Positions 1 to 8,832 of a stretch of DNA of 64,000 bases are shown here, one piece after another (position 1 is the first letter of the stretch; every line of letters starts with the position of its first letter). Source of the stretch: Campylobacter showae. Lineage in GTDB: Bacteria; Campylobacterota; Campylobacteria; Campylobacterales; Campylobacteraceae. A program made the position numbers and the translations under genes. Under the pieces are notes generated by a model. The model ran no database searches. It was given only the letters and a program-made list of their open reading frames with translations, and was not told where the DNA came from. Location of the stretch: positions 1,798,001 through 1,862,000 of the forward strand of contig NZ_LR535679.1 in NCBI RefSeq assembly GCF_900699785.1, given 5' to 3'.

Positions 1-1376
1 ACGTCAAATTTACCTAAAAACTGACCTGGCCCAAACATTGCTCTACCGATATCTACTATGCCCCAACCCCATCTCTTATCAGGTACTCCATGCTCGCTCG
101 TCCAGCCCGAAAGCTTGCTGGTATCATTCTTTTTGAACGAGTACTTTGTTTGTCTTGCCGTCGTTAGTAAGACATCTCTTGCCTGCTCGTTGGTCATGTA
201 GCTATATCTAGACATTATGACGCCCAAAGCTCCCGTTACATGGGGCGCTGCCATCGACGTACCGCCCCAGGAGTCATATCCTGCCTTGCCGGTTTTTACG
301 TCTACGACAGGTGATTTTATCTTTGTTCCGGGTGCTGCTATAGTCCACCACTTGGAGTGTCCAGCAGTGTTAAACCTTTGAGTGCTGTTCTCAGTTTGTC
401 CTGTTACGTTTAGCCATAGTTTTTCAGCATCGGGGCGAAAATACGGCAGCATCGCTCTTGTGTAGGATTCTTCCATACCGTCTCTGTTACCTGCGGTAAA
501 AACTTGGATTATTCTGTATTTTTTTGCTACTTCGTATGCGGCGTCCATAAAATTTTTTTGGCCGTCCGCTACGAACTGATAATAAGCTTTTTTGGCTGCA
601 TTTAGATCTCTTAAATATAGATGATGTTTAGGCTCAGTAGGATTTGTTGCCGTGCCGGGGGTGCCGCTGTAGCCCTCTGCTCCAGGGTAGGAGGAATTTA
701 CTCTTCTGTTTGACCCCCAGCTATTATTTATCGCTCTTACGCCTGATTTAGCAAGCTCGTTATATACGGCATAGAAGTATCCGTAGCCTTGATTTGGGCC
801 GTAGGTCATGCCGTCGTTTCCGCCCGTATTTCCAGAGTATAATCTTGATTCCCATGCTACTCCATGCGTGCCGCTTCCGTCGCGGTTTGCAGCTATCGTA
901 CCTCCTACGTGCGTGCCGTGAGAGTCATTTACGCCCGCTATCCAATCCCCGTTGGTTTCAAATTTTTGCCCTTTTTTAAATTCACCCTTATTTGTCCTAT
1001 CTTTTTCATCGCTATTTTTTTGTTTAAAGGGCGCGTTGCCGTATTCTGCATCTGGATAACGCATACCGTTTTTGGAGTATTCGCCCTTCGCGGTCGTTCC
1101 TGTAATCCTGCCGCCTGCGAATTCTTGATGGCTTAGAAGCATACCAGAATCTACCACTCCTAGTTTTACTCCTTTGCCAGTGGCGCCTTTGGCGTAGGCT
1201 ACCGATGCGTTCATGCCACCTAGACCCCAGTACGCTTTATACTCGTCTGTTTCCCAACTTTTTATGTCGCCTATTTTACCAGGCTCTATATATTGCGCTT
1301 CGCAAATACTTGGTAATAAAAGGCCGCATGTTACCATCGAGAGCACAAATGCCTTCTTAAAATTAGAACAATACAT
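1..1376 (-). CDS. S8 subtilisin-like serine protease, probable autotransporter passenger (partial)
   Basis: This reading frame starts at 1376 and runs off the left edge, giving about 458 visible residues. An N-terminal signal peptide (about residues 1-27, ending SICEA) predicts export. The subtilase triad is complete: Asp76 in GVVDSG, His153 in SHGTHVGG and Ser374 in GGTSMAAPHV, with oxyanion-hole Asn297 in TAGNRDG. Such exported S8 domains in Campylobacter are usually the passenger of an autotransporter whose beta-barrel lies at the C-terminus; that part is outside the window, so the autotransporter assignment is inference. The start is supported by AAGGAG at 1381-1386 and a TATAAT-type -10 element at 1403-1408. 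The protease call is secure; substrate unknown. Confidence 0.9.
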   Translation of the reverse strand, partial: MYCSNFKKAFVLSMVTCGLLLPSICEAQYIEPGKIGDIKSWETDEYKAYWGLGGMNASVAYAKGATGKGVKLGVVDSGMLLSHQEFAGGRITGTTAKGEYSKNGMRYPDAEYGNAPFKQKNSDEKDRTNKGEFKKGQKFETNGDWIAGVNDSHGTHVGGTIAANRDGSGTHGVAWESRLYSGNTGGNDGMTYGPNQGYGYFYAVYNELAKSGVRAINNSWGSNRRVNSSYPGAEGYSGTPGTATNPTEPKHHLYLRDLNAAKKAYYQFVADGQKNFMDAAYEVAKKYRIIQVFTAGNRDGMEESYTRAMLPYFRPDAEKLWLNVTGQTENSTQRFNTAGHSKWWTIAAPGTKIKSPVVDVKTGKAGYDSWGGTSMAAPHVTGALGVIMSRYSYMTNEQARDVLLTTARQTKYSFKKNDTSKLSGWTSEHGVPDKRWGWGIVDIGRAMFGPGQFLGKFD

Positions 1377-1402
1377 CTTACTCCTTTGTATAAAAGTATG
1401 AA

Positions 1403-1408
1403 ATTATA
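1403..1408 (-). promoter_or_regulatory. -10 element of the S8 protease gene
   Basis: TATAAT read on the minus strand, 26 bases upstream of the ATG, in an AT-rich region as is usual for campylobacterial sigma-70 promoters, which have a poor -35 box. Prediction from sequence only. Confidence 0.5.
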
Positions 1409-1515
1409 AAATGTTTAAACTAAAATATTAATTAAATATTTAAGATTATTATTATATTGTATTAAATATATAAGTATTTGTTAATAAAAGTAGATTTGAT
1501 ATAGTCAATAGTAAA

Positions 1516-1521
1516 TATAAT
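1516..1521 (+). promoter_or_regulatory. Candidate -10 element of an orphan plus-strand transcript
   Basis: TATAAT on the plus strand preceded by AT-rich sequence. It is the only good plus-strand promoter-like element upstream of the orphan terminator at 1710-1740. AT-rich DNA makes chance matches likely. Confidence 0.35.
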
Positions 1522-1560
1522 TTTTAAATGTAGCCTTATTGAGTTTGATTAAGTATTTAT

Positions 1561-1623
1561 ATGCAGGTATTGAGTATTGTTTTGATTATTTATACGGCTT
1601 TGGTATTGATGGTGTTGGGGTGA
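1561..1623 (+). CDS. Possible 20-residue hydrophobic micro-peptide
   Basis: An ATG at 1561 opens a 20-codon frame rich in Leu, Val and Ile (it begins MQVLSIVLII and ends LVLMVLG) that could form one membrane-spanning helix. It lies about 33 bases after the predicted transcription start of a unit that ends in the terminator at 1710-1740. Short hydrophobic peptides in small self-contained transcripts are typical of type I toxins and small membrane regulators. Against this: there is no convincing Shine-Dalgarno sequence, and a frame this short can arise by chance. Speculative. Confidence 0.2.
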   Translation: MQVLSIVLIIYTALVLMVLG

Positions 1624-1709
1624 TATATTGCGGTCAATTGAGGCGATTTGTGATAGTTTGGCGTAATTTGTTTAAACAGACTATAGAGGCAGTCAACATA
1701 CAAATCTGT

Positions 1710-1740
1710 GCCGTTTTAGTAAAATCTAAAACGGCTTTTT
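1710..1740 (+). terminator. Intrinsic terminator, plus strand
   Basis: A perfect 10-bp stem, GCCGTTTTAG (1710-1719) with CTAAAACGGC (1726-1735), has a six-base loop and is followed by five T on the plus strand. On the minus strand no T-run follows, so it points to a plus-strand transcript, although both flanking genes are on the minus strand. Its 3' end overlaps the stop codon of the gene at 1739-2431. Confidence 0.8.
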
Positions 1741-2431
1741 AAAAACAAAATCTCTCGTCGGTTTTGTTTTGCTTGCGTATGGCTTTAAATTTAGCCAAAT
1801 TTTCATCATCCAAAAAATAATCTTTTTCTTTTTGCGCGCGTGTTTCTAGAGCTTCGATTGCTTTTGCGAGAGCTTCTTTTCTATCTGCGTGAGGCGACGC
1901 AAACTCCGGTAAAAACATAGCTTCATAGACGTTTGCCTTGCTCCACTCGAGCGACTTTGCGGCGATATCTTGCTGCTTTTTGATGTCGCAAAACGCGTAT
2001 GGATTTACCACGTCGCCAACTAGCTTTATAAACGCTCCTATCGCGCTTTTGACCTCAAAAAATCTACCGTCGTCTAAATTTATAATCTCTCTTAACAAGA
2101 TCGCGCGATTTTTGGCGTTGTAAAACCAAAACACCGCATCGTCGCGCAGGCCAAGATCGTAAGCGCGAGCCGAAAGTACGAAAAGAGTCATCGGCGTGAC
2201 CATCTGCGGAGCGTCCTGCACGATCTTTTCTGCGCTCTTAAAGTCCTCTAGCGTGCCGCTTTTTAGCAGACCGTCGATCTTGTCGTAAACCTTTACATGT
2301 TCAGCCTTGCCGGCATTTGCCGAGTAGTACGGCGTCACGTAAATATCGATGCTTTTTACCTTGCCGTCACCAGCCGCCGATGCTACCGCCGCGCCAAAAC
2401 AAAGCGCCGCTAAAAAACTTAAAATTTTCAT
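1739..2431 (-). CDS. Secreted hypothetical protein
   Basis: A 230-residue protein with a clear signal peptide (residues 1-19, ending AVASA before AGDG), so probably periplasmic. The mature part is mixed charged and helical with no metal-binding or catalytic motif that I recognise; a segment near residues 70-115 (rich in Leu, Ala, Tyr and Arg) looks like paired helices as in tetratricopeptide-like folds. It stands alone: a convergent-looking terminator for the other strand lies at its end and the next gene upstream ends with its own terminator. No function is assigned. Reading frame and signal peptide are clear. Confidence 0.75.
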   Translation of the reverse strand: MKILSFLAALCFGAAVASAAGDGKVKSIDIYVTPYYSANAGKAEHVKVYDKIDGLLKSGTLEDFKSAEKIVQDAPQMVTPMTLFVLSARAYDLGLRDDAVFWFYNAKNRAILLREIINLDDGRFFEVKSAIGAFIKLVGDVVNPYAFCDIKKQQDIAAKSLEWSKANVYEAMFLPEFASPHADRKEALAKAIEALETRAQKEKDYFLDDENLAKFKAIRKQNKTDERFCF

Positions 2432-2507
2432 TTATAGATCCTTGACGTAAATTTTTGGCGTTATTTTAACTAAAAGTTATTTAAACGTCGCGTATAAATT
2501 TGAAAGT

Positions 2508-2537
2508 ATAAAGTCCGCAAATTTGAGCGGACTTTAT
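2508..2537 (-). terminator. Terminator after the PFL-family gene
   Basis: A perfect 11-bp inverted repeat, ATAAAGTCCGC (2508-2518) and GCGGACTTTAT (2527-2537), sits five bases past the stop codon of the minus-strand gene. The following minus-strand sequence is moderately T-rich. Confidence 0.65.
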
Positions 2538-2541
2538 AAAT

Positions 2542-3879
2542 TTAGTTTTTAAAACTATGAATAGGTGCCGGTATCTGGCCGCCGCGAGCGATGAAGTCTG
2601 CCGAGGAGTTTTTATTTACGCTCATCACGGGCGCGCTTCCGAGCAGGCCGCCAAACTCCAGCGTATCGCCCTCTTTGCCTTTTGGGATTATGCGCACGGC
2701 GGTCGTTTTTTGATTTATCACGCCGATCGCGGCCTCGTCGGCTATGATCGCGGCGATCGTCTGCTCGGGCGTATCCTCAGGGATCGCGATCATATCAAGC
2801 CCCACCGAGCAGATCGCGGTCATTGCTTCGAGTTTTTCTAAATTTAGCGAGCCTGCGCGCACTGCGGCGATCATGCCCTCATCTTCGGAGACGGGGATAA
2901 ACGCGCCACTAAGCCCGCCTACTTGGTTGCAGGCCATGACGCCGCCCTTTTTGACCGCGTCGTTTAGCAGCGCAAGCGCAGCCGTCGTGCCGTGCGTGCC
3001 GACGCGCTCTAGTCCCATCTCCTCAAGTACGCGCGCGACCGAATCGCCCACCGCCGGAGTCGGAGCTAATGATAGATCGACGATGCCAAATTTTACGCCC
3101 AGCCGCTCGGACGCCATTTGTCCTACGAGCTGTCCGATGCGCGTGATCTTAAACGCCGTCTTTTTCACGGTCTCGGCAACCACGTCAAAGCTTTGACCGT
3201 GCACCTTCTCAAGTGCGCGCTTAACGACGCCGGGGCCGCTGACACCCACGTTTATGACGACTTCGGCCTCGCCCACGCCGTGAAATGCGCCCGCCATAAA
3301 GGGATTATCCTCGACGGCGTTGGCAAATACGACCAGCTTTGCCGCACCTAGATCGGAAAGCCTCGCCGTCTCTTTGATCACGCGTCCCATATCGGCGACC
3401 GCGCTCATATTTATGCCCGTCTTGGTCGAGCCGATATTTACCGACGAGCAGACCTTTTGCGTCGCGGCGAGCGCGGCGGGGATGGAGTCGATTAAAATTT
3501 TATCGCCCTTTGCGTAGCCCTTTTGCACTAGTGCCGAAAAGCCGCCGATAAAGTCGATACCGACCTTTTGTGCCGCCTCGTCCATCGCTTTTGCCAGCGG
3601 GACGTAGCCCGAGGCATTCGTCGCCGCGCCGATGATGGCGATAGGCGTTACGCAGACGCGTTTGTTTACGATCGGGATGCCAAGCTCTGCTGAAATTTCA
3701 TTGCCGACCTTTACCAGATCGCGCGCCTTGTCGGTAATCTTGGCGTAAATTTTCTCCGCCGCCTTGTCGATATCGGGATCGATGCAGTCAAGCAGGCTGA
3801 TGCCCATCGTGATCGTGCGGATGTCGAAATTTTGCTCCTCGATCATCGCGATCGTTTCGGTTACGTTTTTGATGTCCAT
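2542..3879 (-). CDS. PFL family protein (UPF0210/DUF711)
   Basis: A 445-residue protein matching the UPF0210 family, which has a fold like pyruvate formate-lyase but no established reaction. The N-terminus ([19 protein letters not shown]) and the glycine-rich internal segments (for example [14 protein letters not shown] near residues 213-226 and [20 protein letters not shown] near 295-314) are typical. It lies 9 bases downstream of a small ACT-domain gene; this pairing is conserved in many bacteria and suggests that the ACT protein senses a ligand for it. Cytoplasmic. Family assignment is firm; function unknown. It ends at a strong terminator. Confidence 0.9.
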   Translation of the reverse strand: MDIKNVTETIAMIEEQNFDIRTITMGISLLDCIDPDIDKAAEKIYAKITDKARDLVKVGNEISAELGIPIVNKRVCVTPIAIIGAATNASGYVPLAKAMDEAAQKVGIDFIGGFSALVQKGYAKGDKILIDSIPAALAATQKVCSSVNIGSTKTGINMSAVADMGRVIKETARLSDLGAAKLVVFANAVEDNPFMAGAFHGVGEAEVVINVGVSGPGVVKRALEKVHGQSFDVVAETVKKTAFKITRIGQLVGQMASERLGVKFGIVDLSLAPTPAVGDSVARVLEEMGLERVGTHGTTAALALLNDAVKKGGVMACNQVGGLSGAFIPVSEDEGMIAAVRAGSLNLEKLEAMTAICSVGLDMIAIPEDTPEQTIAAIIADEAAIGVINQKTTAVRIIPKGKEGDTLEFGGLLGSAPVMSVNKNSSADFIARGGQIPAPIHSFKN

Positions 3880-3888
3880 CTGTGCGCC

Positions 3889-4155
3889 TTAGATGTTGTG
3901 CATGGCGTCAAATATCGCCGAGCTTTGGATGTTGATCTTTACTTTTAGCTTTTCGCCTAGCTCGTTTAGCTCCTCGCGTAGAGCCGTGAAGTCCTGCTTT
4001 TGCTCGCTGGAAACCACCGCCATCATCGTAAAAAACTCGTCCAAAACCGTCTGGCTGATGTCGTCTATGTTTAGCCCAAGCTGCGCTAGCTTAGCCGAAA
4101 CGCCCGCCACAATGCCAACCTTGTCCTTACCGATCACTGTTACGATCGCTTTCAT
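3889..4155 (-). CDS. ACT domain-containing protein (UPF0237)
   Basis: An 88-residue single ACT domain: beta strand KAIVTVIGKDKVGIVAGVSA followed by the helix typical of ligand-binding regulatory domains. The family's usual length is about 90 residues, so it is complete. The start is supported by AGGAG about 8 bases upstream. It is the first gene of a two-gene unit with the PFL family gene, separated from thiC-mrp by a terminator hairpin. Probably an amino-acid-sensing partner of the PFL protein (inference). Confidence 0.88.
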   Translation of the reverse strand: MKAIVTVIGKDKVGIVAGVSAKLAQLGLNIDDISQTVLDEFFTMMAVVSSEQKQDFTALREELNELGEKLKVKINIQSSAIFDAMHNI

Positions 4156-4190
4156 CGTCGTTCTCCTAAATTTGTAAATTTGCGAGAGTT

Positions 4191-4220
4191 AAAGCCCAAA
4201 TTTGAGTAAATTTGGGCTTT
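4191..4220 (-). terminator. Terminator after thiC-mrp
   Basis: A perfect 13-bp stem, AAAGCCCAAATTT (4191-4203) with AAATTTGGGCTTT (4208-4220), has a four-base loop and lies 12 bases after the mrp stop. The T-run on the minus strand is short, so termination may be partial and could let some transcripts into the ACT/PFL pair. Confidence 0.6.
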
Positions 4221-4232
4221 AGATTTTAAATT

Positions 4233-5333
4233 TTACTTCGAGCAAGCGCTCTTGCCGTCCATCACGGGCTGGATAGACGAGTTGTCCGCGCCGCCGTCAT
4301 CGTTGATATTCTCGATTATCTCCCAGAGCCTAGCCGCCGCTTTTTCGTAGCGTTTAGCCGTAACCGAGTTTGGCTCGTAAAAGCTCACCGGCTTGCCGCT
4401 ATCTCCGCCGACTCTAACGGCAGGCTCGATAGGGATCTGGGCTAACACTTCGGTACCGTAGGCTTTTGCCACTTCCTCGGTCGTGCCTTTGCCGAATATA
4501 TCGTACTCCTTGCCGCTTTCAGGGCAGATAAATCCGCTCATGTTTTCTATCACGCCGGCGATCGGTATGTGAAGCTTTTCAAACATATCAAGTGCTCTTT
4601 TGCTATCATCTAGCGCTACCACTTGCGGCGTCGTGACGCACACGCCAGCAGTCACCGGTACGCTTTGAGCCAGAGTTAGCTGCGCATCGCCCGTTCCCGG
4701 AGGCATATCCAGAAACAACACGTCCAGCTCGCTCCAAAATACGTCTTTTAGCAGCTGCTCGATAGCTTTCATGATCATCGAGCCGCGCCAGATGAGGCTC
4801 ATGCCTTCTTCCATTAGTACGCCCATACTCATCATCTCGACGCCGTGAGTTAGGATCGGTTTTAGTTTGTTGCCGACGACTTGAGGCTGAGTGCCCACTT
4901 CGCCGAGCATTCTAGGGATATTTGGACCGTAGATGTCGGCGTCTAGGATGCCTACTTTTTTGCCTAGCTTCGCCATCGAGATAGCTAAATTTAGCGTCGT
5001 AGTGCTCTTGCCCACGCCGCCTTTGCCCGAGCTTACCATTACGAAATTTTTGATCTGCGGAGCGATGTTTTTACCGCTTTGTGTGTTGCTTTTTTCCTCT
5101 GGGATTTTTGGTTGGATGATGCTAACAACGCACTCGTTTGAGCCCATCACGCGCTTTATATCGGTTCGCAGCTCGTTTGCTACGTCCGGATTTGAGCTTA
5201 CGATCTCGACCTCGATTAAAATTTTCTCGCCTATTTCGACGTTTTTTACGAATCCAAAGCTCACGATATCTTTCTCAAAGCCCGGATATATCACGCCTTT
5301 TAGTCTATTTAAGACATCCTCTTTACTTAACAT
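4233..5333 (-). CDS. mrp: Mrp/ApbC family iron-sulfur cluster carrier ATPase
   Basis: A 366-residue P-loop ATPase that carries and delivers Fe-S clusters in the cytoplasm. An N-terminal MIP18/DUF59 domain (about residues 5-75) precedes the ParA-like ATPase with the deviant Walker [10 protein letters not shown] at 103-111 and the switch motif DMPPGTGD at 209-216. The CxxC that binds the bridging cluster in ApbC is altered: Cys270 is followed by Pro-Glu-Ser273, so the second Cys is missing. The start codon overlaps the end of thiC by 11 bases, showing translational coupling; ThiC needs a 4Fe-4S cluster, so the pairing makes sense. The gene next to ispDF matches the C. jejuni order. Confidence 0.93.
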   Translation of the reverse strand: MLSKEDVLNRLKGVIYPGFEKDIVSFGFVKNVEIGEKILIEVEIVSSNPDVANELRTDIKRVMGSNECVVSIIQPKIPEEKSNTQSGKNIAPQIKNFVMVSSGKGGVGKSTTTLNLAISMAKLGKKVGILDADIYGPNIPRMLGEVGTQPQVVGNKLKPILTHGVEMMSMGVLMEEGMSLIWRGSMIMKAIEQLLKDVFWSELDVLFLDMPPGTGDAQLTLAQSVPVTAGVCVTTPQVVALDDSKRALDMFEKLHIPIAGVIENMSGFICPESGKEYDIFGKGTTEEVAKAYGTEVLAQIPIEPAVRVGGDSGKPVSFYEPNSVTAKRYEKAAARLWEIIENINDDGGADNSSIQPVMDGKSACSK

Positions 5334-6657
5334 TTTTCTCCTTCGTTAGATTTTTTGAAATTTTATACGCGCAAAATTTAGGCCCGCACATCGAGCAAAA
5401 TTCCGCCTTTTTAAACGACTCTTGCGGCAAGCTCTCATCGTGTAGCTCGCGTGCTCTTTGGGGATCTAGGCTTAGCTCAAACTGCTTGTTCCAGTCAAAA
5501 GCGTATCTAGCGTCGCTCATCGCGTGATCGCGCTCTATCGCGCCAGCCTTGCCTAGCGCGACGTCGGCTGCGTGAGCGGCGATCTTGTGCGCTACGATGC
5601 CCTCTCTCACATCGTTTGCGTTTGGCAAACCAAGGTGCTCTTTAGGCGTCACGTAGCACAGCATCGAGGCGCCGTAAAAGGCCGCCATCGTCCCGCCGAT
5701 AGCCGAAGTGATGTGATCGTACCCTGCGCCGATGTCCGTAGGCAGCGGTCCTAGCACGTAAAAAGGCGCGCCGTGGCACAGCTCGCGTTCGATTTTCATA
5801 TTATACTCTATTTGGTTTAAAGGAATATGACCCGGTCCCTCGATCATCACCTGCACGTTTTTCTCCCATGCGCGTAGCGTTAGCTCGCCTAAAACCCGCA
5901 GCTCGCTAAGCTGAGCTTCATCGGTCGCGTCGTATAGGCAGCCCGGACGCAGCCCGTCGCCTAGAGACAGCGCGACGTCGTGAGCGGCGCAAATTTCTAA
6001 AATATCGTCAAAGGCCTCGTAAAACGGGTTTTCTTTATGATGGTGCATCATCCAGCTGGCAGTTAGGCTACCGCCGCGGCTAACGATACCCATCTTGCGT
6101 TTTGCGACCAGCGGCATAAATTCGAGTAAAAACCCCGCATGTATCGTAAAGTAGCTAACGCCCTGGCGAGCCTGCTTTTCAAGCGTTTTTAGGATGTCCG
6201 CCGCCTTCAAATTTTCGACCTCTTTTATATCGTGGATGATCTGATACATCGGCACGGTGCCTATAGGGACGGTCGAGTTTGCGATTATAGCGCTTCTGAT
6301 CATATCCAAATCGCCGCCCGTGCTTAGATCCATGACCGTGTCGGCGCCGTATTTTAGGCAAATTTGCAGCTTTTCAAGCTCGGCGTCGATATCGCTACTT
6401 AGGCTTGAGTTGCCGATATTTGCGTTGATTTTGGTTTTGGCCTCCCTGCCGATCGCCATCGGGAGCAAATTTGCGTGATGGATGTTGGCGGGGATTATCA
6501 TCTTGCCCGCGGCGACCTCGCTTCTAACGAGCTCGGGATTTAGTGCTTCAACCTGCGCTACGTAGCTCATCTCGGGCGTTATGACGCCTTTTTTGGCATA
6601 GTACATCTGCGTCGGAGTTTTGTCGGCGGAGTCAAATTTGACCCGAAATTCTTTCAT
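5323..6657 (-). CDS. thiC: Phosphomethylpyrimidine synthase ThiC
   Basis: A 444-residue radical SAM enzyme converting aminoimidazole ribotide to hydroxymethylpyrimidine phosphate for thiamine synthesis. Diagnostic segments include [35 protein letters not shown] and [20 protein letters not shown] (about residues 277-320) and the C-terminal cluster motif Cys421-x2-Cys424-x4-Cys429. It is shorter than the E. coli enzyme because it lacks the N-terminal extension, as in other Campylobacter. It leads the thiC-mrp unit. I looked for a TPP riboswitch in the roughly 100 bases up to ispDF and saw none, so thiamine control, if any, is by another route. Confidence 0.97.
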   Translation of the reverse strand: MKEFRVKFDSADKTPTQMYYAKKGVITPEMSYVAQVEALNPELVRSEVAAGKMIIPANIHHANLLPMAIGREAKTKINANIGNSSLSSDIDAELEKLQICLKYGADTVMDLSTGGDLDMIRSAIIANSTVPIGTVPMYQIIHDIKEVENLKAADILKTLEKQARQGVSYFTIHAGFLLEFMPLVAKRKMGIVSRGGSLTASWMMHHHKENPFYEAFDDILEICAAHDVALSLGDGLRPGCLYDATDEAQLSELRVLGELTLRAWEKNVQVMIEGPGHIPLNQIEYNMKIERELCHGAPFYVLGPLPTDIGAGYDHITSAIGGTMAAFYGASMLCYVTPKEHLGLPNANDVREGIVAHKIAAHAADVALGKAGAIERDHAMSDARYAFDWNKQFELSLDPQRARELHDESLPQESFKKAEFCSMCGPKFCAYKISKNLTKEKNVK

Positions 6658-6722
6658 GTTTCGCTCCTTAAAATTTTGGTTCTAATCTTACTCAAAAAAG
6701 ATAAAAACAAGCTTTTAGGATG

Positions 6723-6728
6723 TATAAT
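6723..6728 (+). promoter_or_regulatory. -10 element of ispDF
   Basis: TATAAT 28 bases upstream of the TTG start, preceded by an A/T-rich stretch. The leader is short and carries the ribosome binding site AAAGGAG at 6745-6751. Confidence 0.6.
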
Positions 6729-6756
6729 ATCGTAACACTTCGCCAAAGGAGAAATT

Positions 6757-7887
6757 TTGCTAGACGTTACGCTGATAATGCTCGGAGCCGGAAGCTCCAG
6801 CCGTTTTGAAATGCCCGTTAAAAAGCAGTGGTTGCGCGTCGGAGGCGATCCGCTATGGCTCTTTGCCGCTAAAAATTTAAGCTCGCATTATGCTTTTAAA
6901 GAGATAATCATCGCCTCAAACGAGGAAAAATATATGAGCAAATTTGCCCCGTCGTACCGCTTCGTAAAAGGCGGCGCGACGCGTCAAGAGAGCCTAAAAA
7001 ACGCTCTTGAGCTCGTTCAAAGCGAATTTGTTTTAGTTAGCGATATCGCTCGTCCGATGATTAGCGCGGAGCTTTTTTCTCGCATAATAGGCGGCATCCA
7101 AAACGCCGACTGCGTCGTGCCTGCGCTAAAGGTGCCCGATACCGTTTATCTAGGCGTGGGCGTCGTCGATAGAGAGCAGATCAAGCTCATCCAAACTCCG
7201 CAGCTCTCGCGCACGGCGATGCTAAAAAGCGCGCTTGAATCAGGTCAAATTTACACCGACGATAGCTCGGCGATAGCGGCTGCGGGCGGTAAAATTTGGT
7301 ACGTGCAAGGCGACGAAAACGCTAGAAAAATCACGTTTAAAGACGATCTAGCCAAAATTTACGGCCTTAGCGCGCCGTCAAGCGAAATTTACGTCGGCAA
7401 CGGTTTTGACGTGCATGCCTTTGAAGAAGAGAAAAAAGAGGGAAGTTTCGTAACAATCGGCGGCGAAAAAATCCCTTTTGAAAAAAATTTAAAGGCCCAC
7501 TCCGACGGCGACGTAGCTATCCATGCGCTTATCGACGCGATACTGGGAGCGGCCGGGCTGGGCGATATAGGCGAGCATTTCCCCGACACCGACGATAAAT
7601 TTAAGGGGGCGGACTCGGCTATGTTACTAAAAGAAGCATATAGGCTCGTTCAAAGCGTCGGTTTTGAGCTGATAAACGCCGACGTCACCGTTATCGCCGA
7701 GAGGCCGAAGCTTAGTAAATTTAAATCCGCGATGGAAATAAACATCGCAAATGCGCTAAATTTAACCCCGAGCCGCATAAACGTAAAGGCCACGACGACC
7801 GAGAAGCTAGGCTTTACGGGGCGAGGCGAGGGTATAGCCGCCACGGCGTCGGCGAGTCTAAAAATTTACGACTGGACGCAAAAATAA
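6757..7887 (+). CDS. ispDF: Bifunctional IspD/IspF of the MEP pathway
   Basis: A 376-residue fusion catalysing two steps of isoprenoid precursor synthesis. The N-terminal cytidylyltransferase (IspD, residues 1 to about 205) has the nucleotide-binding loop LGAGSSSRF (9-17) with Lys22/Lys23. The C-terminal IspF domain (about 213-376) begins [10 protein letters not shown], giving the metal ligands Asp218 and His220, and contains [20 protein letters not shown]. Fused IspDF is normal in Campylobacterota. The start is TTG at 6757, chosen for the AAAGGAG six bases upstream and for conservation of the N-terminal strand. First gene of ispDF-cemR-sat. IspE is encoded near 53 kb. Confidence 0.97.
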   Translation: MLDVTLIMLGAGSSSRFEMPVKKQWLRVGGDPLWLFAAKNLSSHYAFKEIIIASNEEKYMSKFAPSYRFVKGGATRQESLKNALELVQSEFVLVSDIARPMISAELFSRIIGGIQNADCVVPALKVPDTVYLGVGVVDREQIKLIQTPQLSRTAMLKSALESGQIYTDDSSAIAAAGGKIWYVQGDENARKITFKDDLAKIYGLSAPSSEIYVGNGFDVHAFEEEKKEGSFVTIGGEKIPFEKNLKAHSDGDVAIHALIDAILGAAGLGDIGEHFPDTDDKFKGADSAMLLKEAYRLVQSVGFELINADVTVIAERPKLSKFKSAMEINIANALNLTPSRINVKATTTEKLGFTGRGEGIAATASASLKIYDWTQK

Positions 7888-7905
7888 AACAACGAAAGTA
7901 AAAAA

Positions 7906-8832
7906 ATGAGAGTTTTGATAATAGAAAACGAAATCTACCTAGCCCAAAGCATCGCATCAAAGCTAGAAAATCTAGGCTACGAGTGCGAGATAGCAAGGAG
8001 CGCGGCGGAGGCGATGAAAAGCGAGCCCGAGCAGAAGGCAAAGGAGGGCGCAAAGGACGTACACTTTGACGTGGTGCTGCTCTCTAGCGCGTTTGCGGGC
8101 GACGACACGCTAAAAATCATACAAAAATTTAAAGACTCCGTCGTCATCCTGCTCATCACGTACATCAGCAACGACACCGTCTCGATCCCGATAAAAGCGG
8201 GTGCTAGCGACTACATACAAAAGCCGTTTATGATCGAGGAGCTAGTGCGAAAGATCAAACATTTTGAGGAGTTTAGGCGCCTGCAAACATTTATAAAAAC
8301 CTATCAGGACTACCTAAACTATCATTTTAAGGCCGTCTCGGCGCTAAATTTCGACTTTAAGCGCATAAAGCTACCACTTCTCATAAAGTGCAATAAAATG
8401 ATAAACGCCGATAATTTCGTTTTCGAGTACGCAAAGGCGCTAAATTTGAGCTTCAAATACGTCCCGCTAGAGCCAGGCATCGACGTAGAGGCCATAGCCG
8501 CGGCAAATCCGCGCACGCTTTTATATTTTTCAAATTTTCAAATTTTACGCCAAGAGGCCAAAAATCAGATCGTATCTCTCGCCGCTAAACGCAAGCTCAT
8601 CGCAAGCTCGACCAATCCTAACGAAGAAGCGCCGATGGAGACGCTAAACATCGCAAGCGACGAGAAAAATTTCCAAATCGACGAAATTTTGACGATCGAC
8701 GACTACATCAAGCACATCATCGTAAACTATCAGGACAAATACCCCGATACCGAGCTTAGTAAAAAGCTAGGCATCTCGCGCAAATCGCTTTGGGAAAAGA
8801 GGAAAAAATATGACGTCGTCAAGAAAAAATAA
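7906..8832 (+). CDS. cemR: Atypical orphan response regulator CemR (HP1021/Cj1608 family)
   Basis: A 308-residue transcription and replication regulator. The receiver-like domain (residues 1-120) keeps Thr85 and the Lys of QKPF (Lys106) but the phosphoacceptor position after FDVVLL is Ser60, so it cannot be phosphorylated there. The C-terminus (about 280-305, ELSKKLGISRKSLWEKRKKY) is a Fis-like helix-turn-helix. Homologues HP1021 and Cj1608 are described as phosphorylation-independent regulators of energy metabolism that also bind oriC; that is family knowledge. The gene lies between ispDF and the sat-like gene as in C. jejuni, and its end overlaps the next gene by 23 bases. No histidine kinase is adjacent. 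Confidence 0.88.
   Translation: MRVLIIENEIYLAQSIASKLENLGYECEIARSAAEAMKSEPEQKAKEGAKDVHFDVVLLSSAFAGDDTLKIIQKFKDSVVILLITYISNDTVSIPIKAGASDYIQKPFMIEELVRKIKHFEEFRRLQTFIKTYQDYLNYHFKAVSALNFDFKRIKLPLLIKCNKMINADNFVFEYAKALNLSFKYVPLEPGIDVEAIAAANPRTLLYFSNFQILRQEAKNQIVSLAAKRKLIASSTNPNEEAPMETLNIASDEKNFQIDEILTIDDYIKHIIVNYQDKYPDTELSKKLGISRKSLWEKRKKYDVVKKK

Larger units (their letters stand above)
1377..1738. other. Intergenic region with a plus-strand transcription-unit candidate
   Basis: The region of about 360 bases between two minus-strand genes is AT-rich. It holds the promoter of the S8 protease gene and, on the plus strand, a TATAAT at 1516-1521 and a strong intrinsic terminator at 1710-1740. No plus-strand gene lies upstream, so these two signals bracket a possible transcript of about 210 nucleotides. 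A 67-codon frame starting with TTG at 1539 also fits in it but has no ribosome binding site and no recognisable content. Confidence 0.5.

Noticed and set aside
1539..1742. A 67-codon plus-strand frame starting with TTG
   Set aside because: No Shine-Dalgarno sequence, unusual composition, and it ends inside and beyond the terminator hairpin; a non-coding or micro-peptide transcript fits the terminator better.
6658..6756. TPP riboswitch upstream of thiC
   Set aside because: The gap to ispDF is only about 100 bases and lacks the CTGAGA-type thi-box core and its paired helices.
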